From Reticulitermes speratus (lineage: Eukaryota; Arthropoda; Insecta; Blattodea; Rhinotermitidae), in contig JAJKFL010000010.1 of the NCBI GenBank assembly GCA_021186555.1, forward strand, positions 3,377,085 through 3,441,084: DNA of 64,000 nucleotides. The letters run 5' to 3'. The notes under the pieces are model-generated. The model was not told where the DNA came from. It did no database searches and was given only the letters and a program-made list of their open reading frames with translations. Shown one piece after another: positions 1 through 11,818 of this stretch. Both the position numbers and the translations under genes were made by a program. Each line of letters starts with the position of its first letter. Positions within the stretch are counted from its first letter, which is position 1.

Positions 1-557
1 AAAGGTGCATGATTTGAGTCTCGGACAAGTTAAATATTTTCCTAAATAAAGATTTTCTTACATTTTCCACTGTATCCAGGCCTATTCCAGGACTCACAAT
101 AATTTGCCAATCACGTTTGACGCCACTCAAAGACAGTAGTTAAAACAGCACCATAAAATGAACTATCTATCAACCATACTGATTCTGTCTATCGGTATTT
201 ACACCGAATATAGCTTATTCGTTTCAAAGTTCAGGGCCCTCATGTTCGCTACTTAATATTCTCCTACCTATTGTAACACACATAAATGTAACTATAACAT
301 GGTCAATATTGTGTAATGACCCTATAAACCAGACATACTTTTCACAGCGCTTTAAAGTAGGACATATCCATAAATACACTTTAAAGCATTCTAGGTTAAA
401 TTTATATGTTGACATTTCTATCAAAATCATTTTGCCTGTAAATCAGACAAGCCTGTAACACAAATCAAGTTTGTCCAAAATCACTAAATATGTGTAATGA
501 ACCCCGAAAACTGACAAAGGGCACAAGTATTCAGTGAGTATCTGGAACTATTTCGTA

Positions 558-670
558 GGGTGTAAATTGGCCGGGGCCTAAGACTGGCCACTCACCTCTG
601 TCTAGTGCTATGGTTACGTAAGAGTGGAGCTATACCTCTACTCCCGCCTATGCCTCTTTGGCTTCCAGAG
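558..670 (+). mobile_element. SINE-A fragment (3' part)
   Basis: This stretch matches the 3' body of the SINE family seen complete at 5091-5388: a GGCCGGGGC box, a 'ccactcacctctgtctagtg' block, then 'gagctatacctctactccc' and a C/T-rich tail. The tRNA-like head is absent, so it is a truncated copy. Confidence 0.6.
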
Positions 671-970
671 AGAGAGGATATTACAAGCACTCGTAAATGT
701 TCTAAATTCGCATTTCCATCTTGTCTGAAATAAAAGTGACAATATTTAAACGTATAGGGGTAAGAGGGAAAGTTTTGCAGTGGGGTAGAGGGAAAATAGT
801 AGTGCAAGGGGTATTGGAGAAGGGGAATAGAGTTGATGGTAGGTTGTAATTGGAATTGATGCCCCTGTAGAATGAAAATGAAATATGTCGGGGAACAAAA
901 ATGATGCTATCCCCTGGAGACTTCATGCAGTACAGTCTCGTCTAAAGACGGGAAGGGATGCAGGAGATCA

Positions 971-1275
971 GCATATTACATATCGCTTGGAAGTTTTATC
1001 AGCATATTACATATCGCTTGGACGTTTTATCAGCATATTACATATCGCTTGGACGTTTTATCAGCATATTACATATCGCTTGGACGTTTTATCAGCATAT
1101 TACATATCGCTTGGAAGTTTTATCAGCATATTACATATCGCTTGGAAGTTTTATCAGCATATTACATATCGCTTGGACGTTTTATCAGCATATTACATAT
1201 CGCTTGGACGTTTTATCAGCATATTACATATCACTTGAACGTTTTATCAGCACATTACATATCGCTTGGACTTTT
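971..1275. repeat. 31-bp minisatellite, about 10 copies
   Basis: About ten head-to-tail copies of a 31-bp unit containing 'gcatattacatatcgcttgg' and a TTTTATCA block. Units differ mainly at one base (ggaAgtttt versus ggaCgtttt); the last two are more diverged. The unit has no stop codon in several frames, which creates artificial open frames with repeating peptides. I see no gene here. Confidence 0.95.
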
Positions 1276-1421
1276 TCGTTTTCCTTATCTCGACAGTCGT
1301 TGCCAGGTAGGCTCTTACCAGCGCCATATCTCAGAACGAAAATCCCATCCCCATTTTATATCACAAAGTAGGGAATTAAACTCATAAAGTATGCACTTTT
1401 TATTCCTTAAGTATGTCCATT

Positions 1422-1466
1422 AACCCTACATATGTTTCGGCTGTAATAGAGCCATCATCAGGGGTT
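1422..1466 (-). ncRNA. Hammerhead-ribozyme-like motif (best example)
   Basis: Read on the minus strand: AACCC, then CTGATGA, one extra T, stem II GGCT/AGCC around a 7-nt loop, GAAAC, a very short self-complementary ATATGT stem III, the UA cleavage-type dinucleotide, and GGGTT that pairs with the first AACCC to close stem I. This is the layout of the minimal type I hammerheads known from Penelope-like elements. The extra nucleotide between the CUGAUGA core and stem II departs from the textbook core but recurs in the other copies in this window. Activity is inferred, not shown. Confidence 0.5.
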
Positions 1467-1654
1467 CAAGTGCATTTGTTGGTTTAATTGTTGAGTGATA
1501 TCAGAATGCACGGCGAACACAACGTGAAATTCATAAAGTACGTTTGTCAAACTGTGGAACGCGTACCGTTTCTGATAAGCCAGCCATTATTTACTAGTAC
1601 ACGGCTTTAATTTTAAAAAAAATCGAAATATTAAGAAGGGTAAAAAAAAGCAAC

Positions 1655-1948
1655 CCCATTACAGGCCTAGACAGGCCCTGAGGGGTCCAGGAGGTTGAGG
1701 CTCCCAGATTTGTAGACAATCGGCACATGAAGGTGGTAAGGTTGTCAGCCCTACGCACCGGCCGCCTTTACCCCCAGGAAATATTCCTGGTACTCATTTC
1801 TGTTAGAGACTGAGTCGACCCCAGGGCCATAGTGCAACCGAAACGATTATGTCAAGGAATTAATTCCAATGACACCATCGGGAATCGAACCCGCGACGTT
1901 CCGGTTTGTAGCGTAGTGCCTCAACCAACTGCGCCACCGCGCGCCCCT
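1655..1948 (-). mobile_element. tRNA-derived SINE, family B, copy 1
   Basis: On the minus strand a tRNA-like head (about 1870-1948) has an A-box-like 'gtggcgcagttggttgag' and a B-box-like 'gggttcgattccc'. It is followed by a roughly 220-bp body that recurs at 28744-29046 (shared 'caatcggcacatgaaggtgg' block). The head ends in extra sequence instead of a clean acceptor stem, so I call a SINE and not a functional tRNA gene. Confidence 0.8.
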
Positions 1949-4530
1949 ATTAAGAAGGTTAGATATTTTAAAAAATTAACGAAACATGAGACATTTATAT
2001 TTGTTAATAAACAACAATGCTGGGAACATTTATATAAATCATCTCCAATGTCATGCAGTCTTTTGAGCTTCCGCATTTTTATTTAAATATGAAAAACATT
2101 TGCGGTGCATTGAATTTGTTAAGTTTCATTTCGTGATACGCCAGCAATAAAGTTTGAGAACCCCTCTCTTAAAGTAAAGTGGTAACCACGTGTACCATGT
2201 AATGTAACTGCATCTTGCCACACAGTGTACTTAATGGACTTAGTATGATTATCTCCATAAATACCCATTGTTGGGCTTTCATTAAAAAGCAAAGGAAGAG
2301 CCTTTTGTGGAGATCACGTCCGTCCGTCCGTCAGTGAACTAATAACACAAGACTAAACATATTGTCAGGCTTTCATGAAGTTAGATAAAGGAGTTTTCTA
2401 CAGACAGTTACTGAGTAAGAGAAAGTTTTGTGACAATTGGCACAGTGACACTCCTACTCTACATAAGAACATATCAGAATAAATACCCGTACTTTTTGTA
2501 ATTATTGACAGGTTTTGATAAAATTCGGTACATGAAGTGTACACATAATGCCGCCGAGTATTCCTGAGTCTTCTGAAAATTGGTATAGTGACAACCGTAT
2601 TTTACTTAATTGAGAATATAAAATTTTGTCCTGTATTTTTCAAATTTTTCATCAGATTTGTATAAACCTTGGCACACGAAGTGTTCAGAAAGATTAAGTG
2701 AATGATCATGAGTTTTACGAAATTAATTACACCAAAAAATTCAGTATTTGCATAACTGAGACCTTCAACAGCAAGTTCCGTGCAAAACCTATATATAGGA
2801 TTCGTGTTTCCTAATACGTATAGACTGGCCATAGGAAGGGTTATGGCCATTTACAAGAAACACCATTTGCTTATTTTATCTGGCAACTATTATTTGTTAC
2901 TTTATACCCCACACCAAAGAGCGTGTGGGCGGGCAGTCGGTTGAGTGATTTTCGTTGAAACAATAAAGGAGCCGACAGGAAGTGGCGAGGTATAAGATAA
3001 TGACACTATACATAAAAGTGCATAAAGTGGCCCCACAATGAGGTACTGACTTCGCTTGCGCAGTTCATTTCCGAAATTACTAAACATATTTCGGTAAAGT
3101 GTTATATTGCTTGGGACTTAAATAAAATTATTTTATTGAAATTAATTTCATATTATTTTATTAAAAGCCCTTCTTGACGTTAAGCTGAAATCAAACTCCA
3201 GAAATATTCTAAAAATTAAAAAAAAATGGTAATTACATCGAAATATATATATCAAATTAAACTACATAAATTGTATTTGAAATATTTTTAAAATTTATAA
3301 ACATTTAAGTGAATATAATGACAGAAAATGTGATTTGATACTTGTGCTAATTTCACTATACATTCCACGGACAATAATTAAACATCAGATTCATTAAGTT
3401 AAGCGAAACCATATATTAAAGTAACGCACAAAGATTTGTTTTAAACTATAAAAAAGTATTAGCTAAATTACTGAAAGAACCTCTAGTTTCTCGGTATGGT
3501 ACGGCAGGAACTGTACACAAAATGACAATAAAACTTTACAAAATGAAAAGATAAAGATATTATATAGAAAAAAGGAATACTGAAGTATGTGAGATACCTG
3601 ATGCAAATAACATGCTGAAAATTATTTTTTCATCCAGAAAGATATTCAATGATAACGTAGGTATTAACATAGAGAAGATAATTGGGCAGACAGAACGGAA
3701 TATAAAGTGCGTCACGAGGAATACACGTTACAATATTGATACACTGAAGAGGCCTCTGAATCAACTAGACATAGCAAGTAATTTAGTATATCTTGGCATG
3801 AAAAGGCACAATAAAACTTAAAAATCTGAACTGGACATTTTGTGCTATCAAAAATATCTGCGGGTTTAATTACAGTGACGAAGGTTTTAGATCCATGACA
3901 ACACGCGCTTTCGGGAACAGTTGAACACTTCTCGTCTGCTCTGACCTAATCGTGTTATAAGCTGTGGGGTACGTTAAAACAGGATCCGAAATATGCTGAA
4001 AAGCAAAACTTTTACAGAACTAAAGGCAATTTCCGCCAACATTTCTTCGTGCTCCATTGAGCTGTTCTACGCAGCATTTCTTCCCACTTTGTGCCTGACA
4101 CTACGTATGCATAGAACGGTTTTTTGACTCCCCCCCTCCTACCTCCCGCCAGAAACCTCCCAAAACTTTCACGAGCAACTTGCTGAAGTGCTGAATGAGA
4201 TGACGCTCAATGCCGCCGTACAGTCACTCCACTCACAGCGTAAGGGAGATGAATATTTGTGCGTACACGAAGTAGGCTCGCTTACGTAACAATGAACGCA
4301 AAGTTCTGTGCGAGATTCATACAGCTTTTTATTTTCCGGAACTCTGTTTCCAAACTTACTTTCTCACAAATGCCGTGGGGCGAAATTCTGCTTCAAGAAA
4401 AATTGGTATTCCTCAATTGGTCAAGGAATTTCTGTTACGACAATCACAACTTCATTCCTCACCAAAAATAAACTATCTTATATATTGAATCCTAAAAGGT
4501 AAAGTTCACCCAACAACATGCCACGAAAGC
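1949..4530. other. AT-rich intergenic DNA, no gene seen
   Basis: No open frame here has splice signals or recognisable protein content. A short 'tttgagaacccct' near 2153 resembles the end of a hAT-type non-autonomous element, and there is a small CCGT run near 2320. Otherwise I see nothing supportable. Confidence 0.6.
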
Positions 4531-4777
4531 CTATTAGGGGGAGTAGTGGTATAGCTCTACTCTTTCTTTGACCTGGGTGTCAGATGTGATCGGATGGTCA
4601 ACGCCACGCCCCGGCCGTTTTACCCCCGGGAAAGAGAACCGGTATCCACTTTACAGGTGGCTGGGTGGGCCCCAGAGCCGGTCTAGATGGGTGCGGAAAA
4701 TATCGCCCCCACCGGAATTCGATCCCTGGACCGTCCATCACGTAGCGAGTCGCTATACCGGCTGAGTTATCCCGGCA
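4531..4777 (-). mobile_element. tRNA-derived SINE, family A, copy on minus strand
   Basis: The reverse complement begins with a tRNA-like head ('gataactcagccggtatagc', then a B-box-like 'gggatcgaattcc') and runs into the same body as the plus-strand copy at 5091-5388, about 300 bp away. The two copies therefore form an inverted pair. The interior 'ggctctggggcccaccca' block is the precursor of the 39-bp minisatellite at 16820-17522. Confidence 0.8.
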
Positions 4778-5090
4778 TATATTGAATCCTACAGTACAAA
4801 AATTTGGAGTGGTGATTGCGGTATATGTGATGGTGGTGGTGGTAATTATGGTCTTAATAGCTGTGTTAATAGCAGCAGTAGTATTATTGTTGTAACACCA
4901 ATAATAGCAACAGCAATAGGAGTAATAGAAGAAATAGTATGTTGAGGTATGTCTAATGAAATTTCCTATTGGCCTGTTTCAAGAGTGGGTAAGCGATGGT
5001 TACAGAGCGCATCAAATTATTGTGATCTGACGGAGAGTCACTCCTTTTCTTCTGGCAAATGGTTATGGATGGTCCACAGGCATTCAAAGT

Positions 5091-5388
5091 GGGCCACGAT
5101 AGCTCAGTCGGTATAGCGACTCGCTACGGGTTGGACGGTCCGGGGATCGAATCCCGGTAGGGACGAGATTTTTCGCACCCGTCCAGACCGGCCCTAGGGC
5201 CTACCCAGCCTCCTATACAATTGTTACCGGGTCTCTTTCCCGGGAGCAAAGTGGCCGGGGCGTGGAGGTGACCACCCTCCCCCATCTAGTGCCAGGGTTA
5301 AAGAAAGAGTAGAGCTATATCTCTACTCCCCCTCTGGGCCTCCATGGCCTGTTCTAGGGTGACCTTTACCTTTACCTTACCAGAGGTG
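5091..5388 (+). mobile_element. tRNA-derived SINE, family A, near full length
   Basis: The tRNA-like head has an A box ('tagctcagtcggtatagc') and a B box ('ggggatcgaatcccgg'), then a GC-rich body, a 'gagctatatctctactcccc' block and a short (ACCTTT)n-like tail. This is the best reference copy of the family in the window; other copies or pieces are at 558, 4531, 17523, 37545, 45765, 46960 and 52925. It would be transcribed by RNA polymerase III from the internal promoter if active. Confidence 0.85.
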
Positions 5389-6242
5389 TTCAAAATTAAT
5401 TTACTTGACACTTGAATATTTACGAACAGGAGGAACATAATCAAAAAATGGGGTGGGGGGGGGCAATGAATAGAAATAACGTGCTAAAATTTTTCCAAAA
5501 CTTCTGTTATGAAACATTTCTACTTTTGGGCTGGAAAGTGAGTTGCCTCTTATGTAGGAACTTTAACTGTACCCCTGCGGTAACCTGTCTTGTAAATATT
5601 CCTTGAAAAGCTGATAACTGTTCAGCCAGTCACGTAATTACTTGCTTTTATGGAACAAGAAATTTCATTGAAGTATTCAAAAAAAAAGCACGCCACTTAA
5701 AATTCTAGCCAGCCAGTTAAGAGCCAATTCAAAATTTGCACACTACTGACTGTACAGTACACATAACGTAAAAAGACAGATAACTAACGGATTTTACAGT
5801 CATAAGTCTCACTTTTTGGAACAAAATCTTATTTTTGTTAGAAGAAAGCCTGTCGTTAAGAAACTCGCCCTAGAGCTACATGCTACAGTTCTGTAAAAGC
5901 AAGATCAGATTAGCAGGCATATTCCCCATAATTAGTTTCACTTCTGGAAGCCGTATCTAAAATATCCAATACTCTCGTCGCAATATGTTTTCATTACGGA
6001 ACCCTTCCAAGCATTTTTTTTTTTTTTTTCCACTCTCTTTCAACTTCCATCACGTCAAAATATCTGAAGCTGCTTTTCGTCGTCACACAAAGAAATAATG
6101 TCCCTTGACACATCGTTCTAAAATCTCCTTCTCACGTTTCGAAGCAACATCGAGAAAGATTCTTTGCTCCAATAAGCCGTTAAGGGATTTTCTACGACGG
6201 AACAGAAAAGTTGAAAACACAGGGCAATATCGAGTGTTGAGG
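5389..6242. other. Intergenic, no gene seen
   Basis: Unique-looking AT-rich sequence with a poly-T run near 6016-6030. No convincing exon or repeat was recognised. Confidence 0.5.
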
Positions 6243-8166
6243 AAAACCTTTGCACAGTACATGATACACCTCTACATATGTCAGTTTATATGTCTATATA
6301 TCAAAACCTTTGCACAGTACATGATACACCTCTACATATGTAAGTTTATATGTCTATATATCAAAACCTTTGCACAGTACATGATACACCTCTACATATG
6401 TAAGTTTATATGTCTATATATCAAAACCTTTGCACAGTACATGATACAGCTCTACATATGTCAGTTTATATGTCTATATATCAAAACCTTTGCACAGTAC
6501 ATGATACACCTCTACATATGTCAGTTTATATGTCTATATATCAAAACCTTTGCACAGTACATGATACACCTCTACATATGTAAGTTTTTTAAGTCTATAT
6601 ATCAAAACCTTTGCACAGTACATGATACACCTCTACATATGTCAGTTTATATGTCTATATATCAAAACCTTTGCACAGTACATGATACACCTCTACATAT
6701 GTCAGTTTATATGTCTATATATCAAAACCTTTGCACAGTACATGATACACCTCTACATATGTAAGTTTATATGTCTATATATCAAAACCTTTGCACAGTA
6801 CATGATACAGCTCTACATATGTCAGTTTATATGTCTATATATCAAAACCTTTGCACAGTACATGATACAGCTCTACATATGTCAGTTTATATGTCTATAT
6901 ATCAAAACCTTTGCACAGTACATGATACAACTCTACATATGTCAGTTTATATGTCTATATATCAAAACCTTTGCACAGTACACGATACACCTCTACATAT
7001 GTCAGTTTATATGTCTATATATCAAAACCTTTGCACAGTACATGATACACCTCTACATATGTCAGTTTATATGTCTATATATCAAAACCTTTGCACAGTA
7101 CATGATACACCTCTACATATGTAAGTTTATATGTATATATATCAAAACCTTTGCACAGTACATGATACACCTCTACATATGTCAGTTTATATGTCTATAT
7201 ATCAAAACCTTTGCACAGTACATGATACACCTCTACATATGTCAGTTTATATGTCTATATATCAAATACCTTTGCACAGTACATGATACACCTCTACATA
7301 TGTAAGTTTATATGTCTATATATCAAAACTTTTGCACAGTACATGATACACCTCTACATATGTCAGTTTATTGTCTATATATCAAAACCTTTGCACAGTA
7401 CATGATACACCTCTACATATGTCAGTTTATATGTCTATATATCAAAACCTTTGCACAGTACATGATACACTCTACATATGTAAGTTTATATGTCTATATA
7501 TCAAAACCTTTGCACAGTACATGATACACCTCTACATATGTCAGTTTATATGTCTATATATCAAAACCTTTGCACAGTACATGATACACCTCTACATATG
7601 TCAGTTTATTATGTCTATATATCAAAACCTTTGCACAGTACATGATACACCTCTACATATGTCAGTTTATATGTCTATATATCAAAACCTTTGCACAGTA
7701 CATGATACACCTCTACATATGTCAGTTTATATGTCTATATATCAAAACTTTTGCACAGTACATGATACACCTCTACATATGTAAGTTTATATGTCTATAT
7801 ATCAAAACCTTTGCACAGTACATGATACACCTCTACATATGTCAGTTTATATGTCTATATATCAAAACCTTTGCATCAGTACATGATAAACCTCTACATA
7901 TGTCAGTTATATGTCTATATATCAAAACCTTTGCACAGTACATGATACACCTCTACTTATGTCAGTTTATATGTCTATATATCAAACCTTTGCACAGTAC
8001 ATGATACACCTCTACATATGTCAGTTTATTATGTCTATATATCAAAACCTTTGCACAGTACATGATACACCTCTACATATGTAAGTTTATATGTCTATAT
8101 ATCAAAACCTTTGCACAGTACATGATACACCTCTACATATGTAAGTTTATATGTCTATATATCAAA
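6243..8166. repeat. 60-bp minisatellite, about 32 copies
   Basis: Almost 2 kb of head-to-tail 60-bp units containing 'cctttgcacagtacatgata' and 'ctacatatg'. Unit variants fall mainly at tCagttt/tAagttt and acaCctc/acaGctc, and single-base indels shift the register near 6590, 7265, 7370, 7470, 7610, 7875 and 7985. Because 60 is a multiple of three and the unit has stop-free frames, long artificial open frames appear (up to about 227 codons). They have no initiation context or unique sequence and are not genes. Confidence 0.97.
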
Positions 8167-8269
8167 AAATAGTATCTTGTTTTAAATCATGTGTTCCAAA
8201 ACGTTTGATTAAAAATTTAGCTTGTAAATATCAACACAACTTTTAATTTATCTCTTAATGTAGGCTATT

Positions 8270-9222
8270 CATATATTTGGGGTGTATGAGAAGAGATTGG
8301 AGGTGTTTGAGAACATATTAGGGTGTCTGATAACAGATTGTGCGTGTTTGAGAACAGATTGTGCGTGTTTGAGATCATATTAGGGTGTCTGAGAACAGAT
8401 TGTACGTGTTTTAGAACACATTAGGGTGTCTGAGAACAGATTGTGCGTGTTTGAGAACACATTAGGGTGTCTGAGAACACATTGTGCGTGTCTGAGAACA
8501 GATTGTGCGTGTTTGAGAACAGATTGTGCGTGTTCGAGAACAGATTGTGCGTGTTTGAGAACACATCAGGGTGTCAGAACATTGTACGTGTCTGAGAACA
8601 ATTGGGTGTTTGAGAACAGATTGTGCGCGTCTGAGAACAGATTGTGCGTGTTGAGAAGAGATTGTGCGTGTTTGAGACACATTAGGGTGTCTGAGAACAG
8701 ATTGTCGTGTCTTGAGAACAGATTGTGCGGTCTGAGAACAGATTGTGCGTGTTGAGAAGAATTGTGCGTGTTGAGAACACATTGTGGTGTCTGAGAACAG
8801 ATTGTGCGTGTTTGAGAACAGATTGTGCGTGTTCGAGAACAGATTGTGCGTGTTCTGAGAAGAGATTGTGCGTGTTTGAGAACACATTAGGGTGTCTGAG
8901 AACAGATTGTGGTGTCTGAGAACAGATTGTGCGCGTCTGAGAACAGATTGTGCGTGTCTGAGAAGAGATTGTGCGTGTTTGAGAACACATTAGGGTGTCT
9001 GAGAACAGATTGTGCGTGTCTGAGAACAGATTGTGCGCGTCTGAGAACAGATTGTGCGTGTCTGAGAAGAGATTGTGCGTGTTTGAGAACACATTAGGGT
9101 GTCTGAGAACAGATTGTGCGTCGTCTGAGAACAGATTGTGCGTGTCTGAGAACAGATTGTGCGCGTTCTGAGAACAGATTGTGCGTGTCTGAGAACAGAT
9201 TGTGCGCGTCTGAGAACAGATT
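8270..9222. repeat. 21-bp minisatellite with about 104-bp higher-order unit
   Basis: About 45 copies of a roughly 21-bp unit built on 'ctgagaacagattgtgc' plus GTGT or GCGT. Towards the right end the units are organised in five-unit blocks of about 104 bp, each opened by 'acattagggtgtctgag' (at about 8886, 8989 and 9093). This suggests recent amplification of the block as a whole. Open frames on both strands are by-products of the repeat. Confidence 0.93.
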
Positions 9223-9480
9223 GCCGGCTATAATATCTGTATGTAAGAAAGAAGAAAACGAAAGACAAAATCTGAAGCCACGTACCAACAGCCGTTACTG
9301 AATTGTGTACTGGCAACACTGTAAAGTCGTTACTCGCATTGAAAATAAACAAATATTTTAATTTTAAAATTGTCTTGTTTTATAACCAAGCTGCGGCTTT
9401 ATTTATGTTATTCTCAAATCGCCTATAAATGAAACTGTTGTGCCCATTAATTGCGTTTAAATAGTCCAATAACAAGGCGT

Positions 9481-9690
9481 TTCGTGTAACCGCACCCGTG
9501 TGACATCACGGGACGAATTGAGGGCCAATCAGAACGCTCTATTTTGTGACGCCACCAATCTTATATATGTCGCAAAGTTCCGGCGTCGGTTCCAGTGTCT
9601 GTTTCGAGAAGCGTCATCGCCAGCTTTGGGCATTAGCATCGTCAAATTTCCTTACTTTTGTGATATAACACAAAAGTCTCAGTGAAAATG
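9481..9690 (+). promoter_or_regulatory. Candidate promoter and first exon ending ATG|GTGAGT
   Basis: A short GC-richer island sits in AT-rich DNA. It has a CRE/ATF-like TGACATCA (9501), a CCAAT box (9525-9529), a second TGACGCCA (9547) and a TATATAT box at about 9562-9568. Some 120 bp further on, 'cagtgaaaATG' is followed directly by GTGAGT, a strong splice donor. This is the layout of a first exon that is 5' UTR plus only the initiator Met (9688-9690), common in ribosomal-protein and other housekeeping genes. The next exon is not securely found; a 12-nt micro-exon at 10441-10452 flanked by CAG and GTACGT would fit phase 0. Which gene this is remains unknown. Confidence 0.4.
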
Positions 9691-10429
9691 GTGAGTATTA
9701 TTGTGACCAGATTCGAAAAATGCATATAACAGTAAAGGTCGTTTAATTTTGCTTTTTATAGCAAAATTTGTTTTTTGTTGGGAGTAGACTTGAGTGTAAG
9801 AAATGCCGTTATTTTGTGGGTAGGTTTTGGTGTATTGCAAAATGTAAATTACGGTACGGATCCTGTAATATGTGTGGGATAAGCACATTTATTTATATCG
9901 ATTATTCTATTTATTCTGGTAGACGGAGCAGTGTAGTGTGTATTTAGCACGTGAAACTGAGTACGATTTAATCAAACGGGCTAATACTAGGGAATGAGCT
10001 GGAAATTGGGACTGATGCATTTGTCCCTTATGACTGCTTGGATAGAACCGGTAATTTAATGACATGAACTGTAGATTAATAAAATAGAAAATTACGACCT
10101 TACACGTTAATGAGATTGGAATAGAGACGTCAAATTGCAAGAATCGTTTCCACCGTGTGCCTAGCTCTGCCAGGATTTTTATTCCTGAAGTGCACTGAAG
10201 TAAGCTCGGGGGGGTTTTCTGCTTCCGAACCTGACCTACAAAGCATATAATTTCTGAAACCTCCCACGCATGCTACATGCCCTGCCAATCCCTTCTTAAT
10301 TTTGTAACCTTGACATTATTTGGTGAACACTGACATTATGCAGTGTAGTGCACTATCAACTGTAGTAACAAAATACACATACTTCACACAATCTCAGTTA
10401 CTTTAAAGTATAAAAATTATACTTGCACA

Positions 10430-10558
10430 CTAACTTGTTCCAGGACAGTGCTGAGGTACGTATCCCTTAGGTTCCTCTGGGAAAAGGTTCACCATGACAG
10501 CAAATACTTCCTTCACTTTGTTAACGCCAGTGCTCTCCTTTTCCTCCGGTGGCTTTTC
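10430..10558 (-). CDS. Candidate terminal exon, unknown protein
   Basis: On the minus strand 'tttttctgtag' (an acceptor) opens a 42-codon frame to a TAG stop. The peptide is rich in Glu, Lys and Pro and then hydrophobic (VFAVMVNLFPEEPKGYVP), which looks coding and not random. No matching upstream exon was found at higher coordinates. The plus strand of the same stretch has its own possible micro-exon, so the assignment is weak. Confidence 0.22.
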   Translation of the reverse strand, partial: EKPPEEKESTGVNKVKEVFAVMVNLFPEEPKGYVPQHCPGTS

Positions 10559-10738
10559 CTACAGAAAAATATAACACACAGCACAATATAATATGTTTAA
10601 AAAGACATACAGAAACATTCTGTGCTGAGACTGGAACAGAGTCACGATTGTCGGACACCAAGTAAAACAGACACTCACTAGAACATTTGTTTTCAACCTT
10701 TTCATGATTTCGGCCGTTTCGTCATTTCTGGTCATTGC

Positions 10739-10996
10739 AGCCGTTTAGGTTTAGGTTTAGATTAGGTTAGTTACGTTGTGTTACGTTAAGTTAGGTTACG
10801 TTATGTCATGTTAGGTTAAGTTAGGTTATGTTACGTTAAGTTAGGTTAGGTTAGGTTAGGTTAAGTTAGGTTTGTCAGGTTAGGTTAGGTTGTTAGGTTA
10901 GGCTAGGTAGTTTGGCTTACGTTAGGTTAGGTTAGGTTAGGTTAGGTTAGGCTAGGAGGATAGGTTTAGGTTAGGTTAGGATAGGTTAGGTTAGGT
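10739..10996. repeat. Interstitial TTAGG telomere-like tract
   Basis: About 255 bp of imperfect TTAGG repeats interspersed with TTACG, TTAAG and TTTAGG variants; the cleanest runs lie at about 10841-10862 and 10923-10950. TTAGG is the ancestral insect telomere repeat. Here it sits inside a dispersed duplication whose second copy carries a TTAC tract instead. Confidence 0.85.
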
Positions 10997-11044
10997 TATT
11001 TATTTATTGGCAGAAAGTAATGTTTTGCAACCAAACATTTCATC

Positions 11045-11690
11045 CTGAATATCCTCATTCATAGCTGTAAGTAAAAAAAACAGAAAAAAAGGAAGGGTAT
11101 CTCTTGTGGGTAGAAGAACCATGGCTGGAATTTAACCCATCACCTCCATCAATTATCACTGTTTTGGATGAAAATTTACATTTTAATACAAACCTTAAAT
11201 CTTGAAATGTGGCTGGCAGTAGGATGCAATCCGGAGCAATGTGGTTGATGATGCCCACCCAGTTGATACCACATTTCCAATTGTTCCTTGTTGTCAGCAC
11301 TTATGAGTGGTGTTTCAAAATCTTTATCCTAAATTGCTTTCAGTAAATGGACGGACTCAAAACCACCACATATACCACTTACATTTTTCCTGCAATGAAA
11401 ATCAGACTTATCACTGATATGCACGTCATTGTATTAATTCACTATTATATTTAGTCATGTTGGTTATTAGGTTATGTTATATTATATTATTTATTTGTGT
11501 TTATATCTTCAGCTTCCATAAAGTACAATAACTAGCTGAGCAACTCCTAGCTTTTCATGCAGGACACTGCTCCATAAGTTTTTGGTCTCTGTATTAGGCA
11601 ATATAAATGAACGTTTTTGCAATGCTGAACACTGAACAGTGACAGAAAGTGGCAACAAATTGTCTCCAACAGTACTGCCAACATCATGCC
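11045..11690. other. Insertion specific to copy 1 of the duplication
   Basis: This block is absent from the partner copy at 58 kb, where 'catttcgtcc' runs directly into 'atgcccttcccaagg'. It may be an inserted element, or DNA lost from the other copy. Minus-strand open frames here are short and unrecognised. Confidence 0.45.
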
Positions 11691-11818
11691 CTTTCCATGA
11701 TATCCTATGACATATTCCAACTAAGTGCACTTTCATTTAGTTGGAATTACATGACTAACATGCTTAATCTCACAGAATATGAATAACATTCAGATCCTAT
11801 GACCTATTCCTCCTGTCA

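Noticed and set aside
5091-5165. Functional tRNA gene
   Set aside because: A and B boxes are present, but there is no closed acceptor stem and the same head is followed by a conserved SINE body in many copies.
6105-7305. Open frames of more than 200 codons across the 60-bp repeats
   Set aside because: They are produced by a stop-free repeat unit of 60 bp; the peptide repeats with the DNA period and frames jump at each indel.
6243-8166. CRISPR-like regular repeats
   Set aside because: No unique spacers: the whole unit repeats, and the genome is eukaryotic.
8426-9352. Cys/Arg/Thr-rich overlapping frames on both strands
   Set aside because: Artefacts of the 21-bp unit; both strands open at once, no unique sequence.
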